The notes below the pieces were generated by a model. It had not been told where the DNA came from and made no database searches. It was given only the letters and a program-made list of their open reading frames with translations. Of a DNA stretch of 46,904 bases, positions 41,019 to 46,904 are shown piece by piece (the stretch's first letter is position 1; every line of letters starts with the position of its first letter). Origin of the DNA: an uncultured Spirochaetaceae bacterium (GTDB taxonomy: Bacteria > Spirochaetota > Spirochaetia > Sphaerochaetales > Sphaerochaetaceae); NCBI GenBank assembly GCA_944389145.1, contig CALXLH010000034.1, positions 1-46,904 of the forward strand, given 5' to 3'. A program made the translations under genes and the position numbers.

Positions 41019-43010
41019 TCAGTTAGCGCTTGAGACAAGCGAGATTACCGGCTTTTCTCCTCTGTTGAAGACGAATTCCTGGGTTTCCTGCGTATACCTT
41101 ACTTCGTCTTCTGTTGGAGCTGAATCATAAAGCTTTATACCAGTAACAGTAGTGGTTGTTCCTTCTGTCTTTGTCGTAAACTGAATTCCCTTGGTTGCTT
41201 CTTCTGCCGTTGTTGCAGTTGTTGCCTCAGTCGCTGCTTCATCTCCTATCGTGCCCTCTCCGGAGAGAGTTACCGTTGCATCACTTCTGACTCTGACTCC
41301 TGTTCCTGTTGTACCATCAGAAAGATTGATGGTTGTTTTTCCAATACTAAACGATGTGGCTGTGAAGATATTATCTTCTACAGTATCATTTCCCTTGAAG
41401 GTAATGCTTACCGTACCGCTGGCTCTCTGATTGCTATCTCCACGATAATATTCATAATCGTTCAGATCGAGATTGAGCGTGAACCGCTTTTCAGTATCCC
41501 CTGTGATACCAATACCCGTTGTTGTGAATGACAGGCCATTGGAATCATCATCGGCTTCTGAGAATACAGCATACATGGACTTGAGGAACCTCAGTGTACC
41601 GAAATGCTGATAGAAGTACTCAGCATCCGCCTTAGCTGCAGAAACCTTAGCGAAGTTTGAATTACTATCAATTGTGAGATCTGCCCAATTTACTTCCTGT
41701 GTTTCTGTTCCATTAGAGACTGTGATTGCAATATCAGCAGCTCTTTCAGGGATACAGAGATCTGGGGAAGGAATCATGGAAACGGTACTTGCGAAATCAT
41801 CAAAGGATATGGTGTATACTCCATCATTCTTTGTAATGACCTTGAGGTTATCCACGCTTACGGTATAGATTCCCTCAAGTGAGGAGATGGACATTTGCCC
41901 TCCATCAAATTCACCCCTTCCAGGGATGATTGTGAGGGTAGCGGTACCGGACTGGATCATGTCAGCATAATCTGCTGCGTTACTTGTACCATCAGATGTT
42001 TCATCCTTAAATGCATCAAAGTAATCAAAGCTGACAGTCATCTCAATCGATACGTCATAGATATTGGCAAAGATTCCTTCAAGCTCCTTTTTGTTTTCTT
42101 CCGTCAGTGACTGCAGAGAAGAAAGGGCGGATTGGTCAGAAGTAATTACGGCAAGAAGAAGTTTTTTCAGAGTTTCATTTTCTTCTCCCCTGTATTTTAC
42201 AGATACTCCTTTCTTGCTAAGTGTTACTCCTGGTACAGAATCAATGTTATCATCAAGCCCTTCCAAACCGGCCATCATCGCTTTCATCAGCTTTTCCCTA
42301 GAAAGGTCATTGACGATATTGGATACGGCATTACGTGCCATTGTTTCCGTGAATGTCTCATCCGGTGTCGTTGTTCCAGAACCACCTCCGGGGATTTCCA
42401 CATCGGCCTTTATGTCATCAAAATCCACGGATACGTTGCCTACTGAGATGGAGGCCTCGGTTGGCTTTGAGATAGAGATGGAAGTTGCGTCATCGGCAAT
42501 TCCTACGATCATTCCGCCAACAACATTGAAGCTCGCGCTTGCCGTGCCAGATGCAGAGAACTCGAAAGCAGCAAGCTCCTTATTCTCCTTGTCAACGAAC
42601 ACGAGCGGCTTATCTTCAACGGTCTCTACCGTATAGCGTGTCCTTGATTCCGTAGCCTTTGCCGTAGAAGGGAATGTGAACCTTAGGGCGCCGGACTTGA
42701 TCTGGGAAAGCTCTGTTGCGTTCTCTTCGGTCTTGTCGCTTGTATCAAGGGCAGCACCCTTATACTCGTCGAACTCGATCGTGAATCCGTTTGCCTCTGG
42801 CGTGATGTCGAGGGCGTTATTGCTTTCCTCGAATGCTTCCACGATGAGAGATCCATAGTTTATGGCGCTCATGTAGGTGGTAGCGAGATCGGTCGCCGTT
42901 GCCTGGTCTACAGTCGGATCATCAACCTGTCCTGAATTGCTGTTGTCGCAGGCAGTGAAAGCGAAGGCCATGAGCAGGATGCTCAAGAGCGCAATCAATG
43001 TCTTTTTCAT
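41019..43010 (-). CDS. Large putative lipoprotein, Thr/Ser-rich, function unknown
   Basis: 663 residues from ATG 43010 with GGAGGAAAAAT in front; the frame to 43034 is an extension without a site. Signal KKTLIALLSILLMAFAF with lipobox FTAC. The mature protein is acidic and rich in Thr, Ser and Asp, with a Gly/Thr linker (PGGGSGTTTPDE) at about residue 220 separating an N-terminal from a larger C-terminal part. A low-complexity Ala/Thr/Glu stretch near 600 (EAATEATTATTAEEATK) resembles surface-protein spacers. Several beta-type segments follow the pattern of an index helix plus expanded strands. No known domain recognised. Base use is more AT-rich than in the neighbours. Confidence 0.82.
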   Translation of the reverse strand: MKKTLIALLSILLMAFAFTACDNSNSGQVDDPTVDQATATDLATTYMSAINYGSLIVEAFEESNNALDITPEANGFTIEFDEYKGAALDTSDKTEENATELSQIKSGALRFTFPSTAKATESRTRYTVETVEDKPLVFVDKENKELAAFEFSASGTASASFNVVGGMIVGIADDATSISISKPTEASISVGNVSVDFDDIKADVEIPGGGSGTTTPDETFTETMARNAVSNIVNDLSREKLMKAMMAGLEGLDDNIDSVPGVTLSKKGVSVKYRGEENETLKKLLLAVITSDQSALSSLQSLTEENKKELEGIFANIYDVSIEMTVSFDYFDAFKDETSDGTSNAADYADMIQSGTATLTIIPGRGEFDGGQMSISSLEGIYTVSVDNLKVITKNDGVYTISFDDFASTVSMIPSPDLCIPERAADIAITVSNGTETQEVNWADLTIDSNSNFAKVSAAKADAEYFYQHFGTLRFLKSMYAVFSEADDDSNGLSFTTTGIGITGDTEKRFTLNLDLNDYEYYRGDSNQRASGTVSITFKGNDTVEDNIFTATSFSIGKTTINLSDGTTGTGVRVRSDATVTLSGEGTIGDEAATEATTATTAEEATKGIQFTTKTEGTTTTVTGIKLYDSAPTEDEVRYTQETQEFVFNRGEKPVISLVSSAN

Positions 43011-43205
43011 ATTTTTCCTCCGGTGATCGAACACTGCATTTTATATGGCCGGCAATGGTCGATCATCATTACTTTACTGTTTATTTGAGAATTAGGAAAG
43101 CGTTATCGAACATTTTGCTATTCGTGAACATATTGCGGCGCTGAGTGTACGGTATTGGCACTTGTCAGCCTCAGCCCTTTTCATTATGCTCAGGGTAATA
43201 GCTTT

Positions 43206-43452
43206 GACGGAGAAGAGTAGCTTCTGATTCTGCCGCTGAGAGGGTGTCCACGCAAGTGGGTGAGAGACGCCTGGGGATAGGATGCGAAAACCACTCCTGA
43301 GCTGCATGGCGGAAAGTGTAGTATGTCATGCCGTTGCCCGCGTTATTGGGTTGAGAGCGTCCCCGTAAGGGGGAAGCAAGGTGGGACCGCGGAGCCTTTG
43401 CAGCTTCGTCCTTGCAAGAGCGAGGATGAGACTGGAAAGGCTTTTTCTTTTT
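43206..43452 (+). promoter_or_regulatory. T-box riboswitch of thrS (threonyl-tRNA sensing)
   Basis: The untranslated region before thrS holds the full T-box plan. Stem I begins near GACGGAGAAGAGTAG; a likely specifier codon ACC (Thr, 43290-43292) stands in GAAAACCACTCCTGAGC, followed by the expected purine. The conserved T-box AAGCAAGGTGGGACCGCGG is at 43374-43392. A long terminator (43393-43440, arms AGCCTTTGCAG and CTGGAAAGGCT with a strong inner stem) ends in CTTTTTCTTTTT. Uncharged tRNA-Thr would bind specifier and T-box bulge, favour the antiterminator and let thrS be transcribed. Confidence 0.92.
43393..43452 (+). terminator. T-box-controlled terminator before thrS
   Basis: AGCCTTTGCAG pairs with CTGGAAAGGCT, enclosing a second stem TTCGTCCTTGC / GCGAGGATGAG with loop AAGA; T-run at 43442-43452. 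Confidence 0.88.
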
Positions 43453-43464
43453 GAAGGAGAGAGT

Positions 43465-45201
43465 ATGGCTAAGGAAATGAACCTTGAGACTATCAGGCAC
43501 TCGATGGCCCATGTGATGGCTGAGGCGGTGCTTGAGATCATGCCGGAGGCCAAGATCGCGATAGGACCGTCTATCGAGAACGGCTTTTACTATGACTTCG
43601 ATCTTCCTCGTCCGCTGACGGACGCGGATCTTGAGACGATAGCGGAACACATGAAGGCTATCATCAAGTCCGGTGTTACGTTCGAGAGGAAGGAGATCTC
43701 TCGCGACGAGGCCAGGACGCTCTTCGCGGACCAGCCTTACAAGCTTGAGCTGCTGGATGCGATTCCGGAGGGTGAGACGGTATCGATCTATACCCAGGGA
43801 AAGTTCACGGATCTCTGCCGCGGACCCCATGTGGAGAGCACGAAGGATCTCTCCGCTGATGGCTTTAAGCTTCTTTCTATCGCTGGTGCGTACTGGCGCG
43901 GAAATGAGAAGAATCCGATGCTTACCCGTATCTACGGTACCGCGTGGAGGAATGGCAAGGAGCTGAGGGTATACCTCGATCATCTTGCTGATATCGAGAA
44001 GCGTGACCATAGGAAGCTTGGCAAGGAGCTTGACCTATTCTCGCTCCATGAGGAGGCTGGCCCTGGATTGGTCTACTGGCATCCCCGCGGGGCCCGCGTC
44101 CGCCAGGCGATAGAGGAGTTCTGGAGGGGCGAGCATTACAAGAACGGCTATGAGCTTGTCTATACGCCGCATGTCGGCAAGAGCTGGCTCTGGGAGACCT
44201 CAGGCCACCTCGATTTCTACAAGGACTCGATGTATCCGAAGATGGAGATGGACAAGGCTGACTACTATGCCAAGCCGATGAACTGCCCGTTCCATATCAT
44301 GATCTATAAGAACAGCAAGCACAGCTATCGCGAGCTTCCGTTCCGCTGGGCTGAACTTGGAACCGTATACAGGTATGAGAAGGCCGGAGCGCTCCATGGC
44401 CTGATGAGGGTGCGTGGGTTCACTCAGGATGATGCCCATCTCTTCGTCACGCCCGAGCAGATGGATGATGAGATCGTGGAGGTCCTCCGCTTCTCGCTCT
44501 ATATGCTCCATTCCTTCGGCTTCAATGATGTCCATGCATACATCTCCACCAAGCCGGAGAAGTCCGTCGGCCGTCAGGAAGACTGGGATGCTGCGACTGC
44601 TGCGCTGAAGAAGGCAGTCGAGAAGGAAGGCCTGAGCTATGATATCGATGAGGGCGGCGGCGCATTCTACGGTCCTAAGATCGATCTCAAGGTGAAGGAC
44701 GCTATCGGACGTGAGTGGCAGCTTTCGACCGTGCAGTTTGACTTCAACCTCCCAGAGCGCTTCGACCTGACGTTCGTCGACCGGGATGGCTCGGAGAAGA
44801 GGCCGTACATGATCCACCGCGCGCTTCTCGGTTCCATAGAGAGGTTCTTCGGTGTCCTCATCGAACACTATGCCGGGGCCTTCCCGCCATGGCTCTCGCC
44901 TGACCAGATCGCGATCATCCCCGTGGGTGAGACCGCGTTCGATTACTGCAAGGCCCTTGAGAAGAGGCTTCGCGGCGAGGGCTTCAGGGTGGCTATCGAC
45001 CTGTCGGATGACAGGCTGAATGCCAAGATCAGGAATGCCCAGAAGCTTAAGACTCCTTATATGCTGATCATCGGAGAGAAGGAGATGTCAGGGGATCTGG
45101 TGTCGGTGCGCTACCGCAGCGGCAAGCAGGTGAACGGTGTTCCTACCGCAGACTTCATCCAGGAAGTCCGTGGCGTGATAGACCGCAAGGAACAGATCTG
45201 A
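43465..45201 (+). CDS. thrS: Threonyl-tRNA synthetase without TGS domain
   Basis: Charges tRNA-Thr. ATG 43465 behind GAAGGAGAGAG gives 578 residues; E. coli ThrS has 642. The missing part is the N-terminal TGS domain: the protein starts at the editing domain, whose metal motif is H12-x-x-x-H16 (HSMAH) with C118 and H122 (CRGPH). The class II core is complete: motif 2 region MRVRGFTQDDAHLF, MNCPFH with a zinc Cys, and motif 3 near RALLGSIERF; the anticodon domain closes it (IIPVGE...). Control is by the T-box leader. The pgsA gene follows after a small GC hairpin. Confidence 0.96.
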   Translation: MAKEMNLETIRHSMAHVMAEAVLEIMPEAKIAIGPSIENGFYYDFDLPRPLTDADLETIAEHMKAIIKSGVTFERKEISRDEARTLFADQPYKLELLDAIPEGETVSIYTQGKFTDLCRGPHVESTKDLSADGFKLLSIAGAYWRGNEKNPMLTRIYGTAWRNGKELRVYLDHLADIEKRDHRKLGKELDLFSLHEEAGPGLVYWHPRGARVRQAIEEFWRGEHYKNGYELVYTPHVGKSWLWETSGHLDFYKDSMYPKMEMDKADYYAKPMNCPFHIMIYKNSKHSYRELPFRWAELGTVYRYEKAGALHGLMRVRGFTQDDAHLFVTPEQMDDEIVEVLRFSLYMLHSFGFNDVHAYISTKPEKSVGRQEDWDAATAALKKAVEKEGLSYDIDEGGGAFYGPKIDLKVKDAIGREWQLSTVQFDFNLPERFDLTFVDRDGSEKRPYMIHRALLGSIERFFGVLIEHYAGAFPPWLSPDQIAIIPVGETAFDYCKALEKRLRGEGFRVAIDLSDDRLNAKIRNAQKLKTPYMLIIGEKEMSGDLVSVRYRSGKQVNGVPTADFIQEVRGVIDRKEQI

Positions 45202-45205
45202 TGAA

Positions 45206-45221
45206 GGGGGCGCCTGCCCCC
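45206..45221 (+). terminator. Short GC hairpin between thrS and pgsA
   Basis: Perfect GGGGGC / GCCCCC stem with a 4-base loop, then TCTCTT. Weak T-run, and the pgsA ribosome site GGAGG follows closely, so read-through is likely. Confidence 0.5.
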
Positions 45222-45240
45222 TCTCTTATGGAGGAAAGCC

Positions 45241-45837
45241 ATGAACCTGCCTAATAAGCTTACCGTGCTGCGCCTTGTGATGGTGCCTGTATTCTTCATT
45301 TCTTATCTGATCTCCCTTCTGGGATTCGAGTCTGCATCCGTCGTGTCCGCGGTGATGATGTTCATCTGCTACGCGATCGCAGAGCTCTCCGATCTCATGG
45401 ATGGCAAGATCGCAAGGAAGTATAACCTCGTGACCGATCTGGGGAAGGTGCTTGATCCGTTTGCTGATACGCTTTCGCATCTGACATTCTTCGTCTGCTT
45501 CATGCATAGCGGCATAATGCCTGTCTGGGCCTTCATCATAATCATGTGGCGCGAGTTCTCGATACTCTTCCTGCGCATGCTGATGATGCGTACCGGAAAG
45601 GCGATGCCCGCGAATATCTGGGGAAAGAGCAAGACAGTGCTTTACGCTATCGCATCGGTGTTCTCGATCGTCTATATCGTGGCTGCCGCATTTATCGCTC
45701 CAGGTGCATGGAACGGGACCTATGAGATGGTGCTGTATGTGCTGTTCGCGCTTTCGGCCATAGCTTCCCTGATGAGCTTCGTCACATACCTTGCGACCGT
45801 ATTCAGGTCGAAGGCCCTCTCCGGGATGACTAGATGA
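45241..45837 (+). CDS. pgsA: CDP-diacylglycerol-glycerol-3-phosphate 3-phosphatidyltransferase
   Basis: Inner-membrane enzyme forming phosphatidylglycerophosphate from CDP-diacylglycerol and glycerol 3-phosphate. 198 residues with about five helices. The CDP-alcohol phosphotransferase signature is complete: DG-x2-AR-x8-G-x3-D-x3-D, here DGKIARKYNLVTDLG followed by KVLDPFADT (about 54-77). The start MNLPNKLTVLRLVMVPVFF is typical for PgsA. Ribosome site GGAGGAAAGCC. It overlaps the next gene by 4 bp. Related enzymes make phosphatidylserine or inositol lipids; the start motif favours PgsA. Confidence 0.93.
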   Translation: MNLPNKLTVLRLVMVPVFFISYLISLLGFESASVVSAVMMFICYAIAELSDLMDGKIARKYNLVTDLGKVLDPFADTLSHLTFFVCFMHSGIMPVWAFIIIMWREFSILFLRMLMMRTGKAMPANIWGKSKTVLYAIASVFSIVYIVAAAFIAPGAWNGTYEMVLYVLFALSAIASLMSFVTYLATVFRSKALSGMTR

Positions 45838-46607
45838 GCGAGGAGAGGGGACTGCCTTTCTCCTCCCTGACGGAGGAGGAGAGACGCGCTGTCGAGATCA
45901 TCGTCTCCGATGTCGATGATACGATCACCAAGCGTGGTAAGCTCTACCCTGAGGTATTGAAGTCCCTGTGGCTCCTGAAGCGCAAGGGGCATATGATCGT
46001 CCTGGTCACGGGCGGAAGCTCTGGCTGGGCCGATGCATATATAAGGCAATGGCCTGTCGATGCGGTCATAGCTGAGAGCGGCGCCCTGATCCTTGCCCAT
46101 GGCCAGGGCAATAAGATCATCTATGTGAAGAATCCTGCGATCGCCCCTGATATAAGGGAGAAGAAGGAGAAGCTCATCAAGTGTACCGCGGGGCTTACAT
46201 TCTCCTCCGACCAGTATGCCCGCCAGTATGATATAGCATATGAGAAGGCGGAGCTGCGCGACGCGGAACGGAGGACGCTTTTCAATTACGTGAAGGCCAT
46301 GGGGGGCACGTGGCGCGAAAGCTCCATACATATCAATGTGAGCTTCGGGTCATTCGACAAGCACACGGCCCTCTCATATTTCATGTCGGAGCTTTATTCG
46401 ATCGATGAGGATAGGCTCAAGGAGAAGGGGATGTATCTTGGAGACAGCCTCAATGACTGTGGTATGTTCTCATTCATACCGCTATCTGTAGGGATGCACT
46501 CTGTCGAGGATGACAGGGAAAGCTTTCCTGTGCTGCCCAGGTACATCACCGAGGGATACGGCGGAGATGGCTTCATAGAGGTCTCAAAGTCGCTCCTTGC
46601 CGATTAA
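45834..46607 (+). CDS. HAD superfamily hydrolase, Cof/SPP-like phosphatase
   Basis: Cytoplasmic phosphatase of 257 residues. Motif I DVDDT with nucleophile D26 and acid D28 (IIVSDVDDTITKRG), motif II LVTGGSS, a C2-type cap (about 85-180) and motif III/IV GDSLNDCGMF (about 202-211) place it in the Cof or sucrose-phosphatase-like group. The substrate is probably a phosphosugar or phosphoglycolate-type compound; neither is proven. ATGA overlap with pgsA shows coupled translation, so a phospholipid-related substrate such as phosphatidylglycerophosphate cannot be excluded, although PgpA/PgpB/PgpC are other families. Confidence 0.88.
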   Translation: MSEERGLPFSSLTEEERRAVEIIVSDVDDTITKRGKLYPEVLKSLWLLKRKGHMIVLVTGGSSGWADAYIRQWPVDAVIAESGALILAHGQGNKIIYVKNPAIAPDIREKKEKLIKCTAGLTFSSDQYARQYDIAYEKAELRDAERRTLFNYVKAMGGTWRESSIHINVSFGSFDKHTALSYFMSELYSIDEDRLKEKGMYLGDSLNDCGMFSFIPLSVGMHSVEDDRESFPVLPRYITEGYGGDGFIEVSKSLLAD

Positions 46608-46659
46608 TTCCTTGCATTGCATAGCGCTAAGAAATTTGCAAAAATTTTGTATATTTCTG

Positions 46660-46689
46660 TTGACAAATCATAGCGAACGGTAGTACTTT
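46660..46689 (+). promoter_or_regulatory. rRNA operon promoter with AT-rich upstream element
   Basis: Consensus -35 TTGACA (46660-46665) and -10 TACTTT (46684-46689), spacer 18. The 30 bases before the -35 are A and T runs like an UP element. Confidence 0.65.
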
Positions 46690-46716
46690 ATTTGGGCACG
46701 CCGGATAACCGGTAGG

Positions 46717-46731
46717 TGCTGATCTTTAACA
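46717..46731 (+). promoter_or_regulatory. boxA-like antitermination site of the rRNA leader
   Basis: TGCTGATCTTTAACA, close to the rRNA boxA TGCTCTTTAACA that NusB/NusE bind. GCTGAT and ATCAGC flank it and could form a stem (46718-46742). Confidence 0.6.
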
Positions 46732-46857
46732 GGTATATCAGCGAAGGGAAGAGAAGAGGAATATAGAGGTAAGGAAACCTCTGTCAATCCGAGCGAACAG
46801 GTGAAGAGAAGCCGGTTCGTGAGCGAGCGATGGGAAAGAACGTAAAGTAGAGAATGT

Positions 46858-46875
46858 CCGTAGCTTCGGCTACGG
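46858..46875 (+). other. UUCG-loop hairpin just before 16S rRNA
   Basis: CCGTAGC-TTCG-GCTACGG, a perfect 7-bp stem with a stable tetraloop, 6 bases before the expected 16S start. It is probably part of the 16S precursor fold or processing signal. Confidence 0.6.
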
Positions 46876-46881
46876 GTTTCG

Positions 46882-46904
46882 ATGACGGAGAGTTCGATCC
46901 TGGC
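46882..46904 (+). rRNA. 16S ribosomal RNA, 5' end only
   Basis: GAGAGTTCGATCCTGGC at the right edge matches the universal 16S start (AGAGTTTGATCMTGGC, E. coli 8-23) with one T-to-C change. By that alignment the mature 5' end is near 46882. The gene continues beyond the window. Confidence 0.88.

Noticed and set aside
43381-43464. Longer thrS start from GTG 43381
   Set aside because: It would begin inside the T-box and read through the terminator; the ATG at 43465 has a good ribosome site.
1-46904. tRNA genes, CRISPR arrays, insertion sequences, phage genes
   Set aside because: No CCA-ended cloverleaf, regularly spaced repeat, transposase, integrase or phage structural gene was recognised on either strand by eye; a tRNA scan would settle the first.

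Overview
The window looks like chromosome of a spirochaete, most likely a Sphaerochaeta-type (Sphaerochaetaceae) gut anaerobe. The main clue is the form of the exported binding proteins: two unrelated ones (ends at 2061 and 10448) both begin with a short signal peptide ending in VFA followed by GGSKE, a start I associate with Sphaerochaeta and Treponema. Large lipoproteins of no recognised family, an outer-membrane-like protein, [FeFe] hydrogenases and Rex fit an anaerobic fermenter with an outer membrane. The 16S rRNA is cut off after about 23 bases, so the taxonomy is inferred, not proven. Several genes have a clostridial flavour (T-box-controlled thrS, permuted amino-acid ABC protein, group B hydrogenase), which agrees with the known large clostridial gene share in Sphaerochaeta.

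Layout. 1-5581: a sugar ABC importer (permease cut by the left edge, binding protein) divergent from its likely YesM/YesN-type two-component system; both promoters carry the same 12-base site at the -35. 5637-13359: a probable sugar-acid or polyol locus: IlvD/Edd-type dehydratase, GntR/LacI-hybrid regulator and iron alcohol dehydrogenase on the minus strand, divergent from a HIT protein and a complete TRAP transporter. Matching palindromic operators and good promoters sit between the two halves. 13452-15159: a Phd/RelE-type toxin-antitoxin pair and lrgAB. 15309-21866: an envelope pair (lipoprotein plus a coiled-coil/barrel protein), a YczE-like membrane protein, a deleted AAA/DUF4143 ATPase and a DUF3089 lipoprotein interrupted by a stop codon.

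21995-24612: an unusual amino-acid ABC importer: the ATPase has a C-terminal GHKL-like extension, and the second gene fuses a binding domain with swapped lobe order to the permease. 24852-28991: groEL, a small unknown gene, yajC, ispH and rex. 29155-34117: a five-gene hydrogen-sensing/hydrogenase operon (two thioredoxin-like 2Fe-2S proteins, a PAS-containing group C [FeFe] hydrogenase, a SpoIIE-type phosphatase and a group B [FeFe] hydrogenase), preceded by a near-perfect Rex operator just after rex itself. This links NADH/NAD+ state to hydrogen metabolism and is the most coherent signalling system here.

34234-43010: two intact AAA/DUF4143 ATPases with symmetric DNA at their promoters, a membrane protein with an HTH-like start, a GNAT acetyltransferase, a 2'-5' RNA ligase-like protein and two lipoproteins. 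43206-46607: a T-box leader followed by thrS (without the TGS domain), pgsA and a HAD phosphatase. 46608-46904: promoter, boxA and leader of an rRNA operon, ending inside the 16S gene. No tRNA gene, CRISPR array, insertion sequence or prophage was seen.
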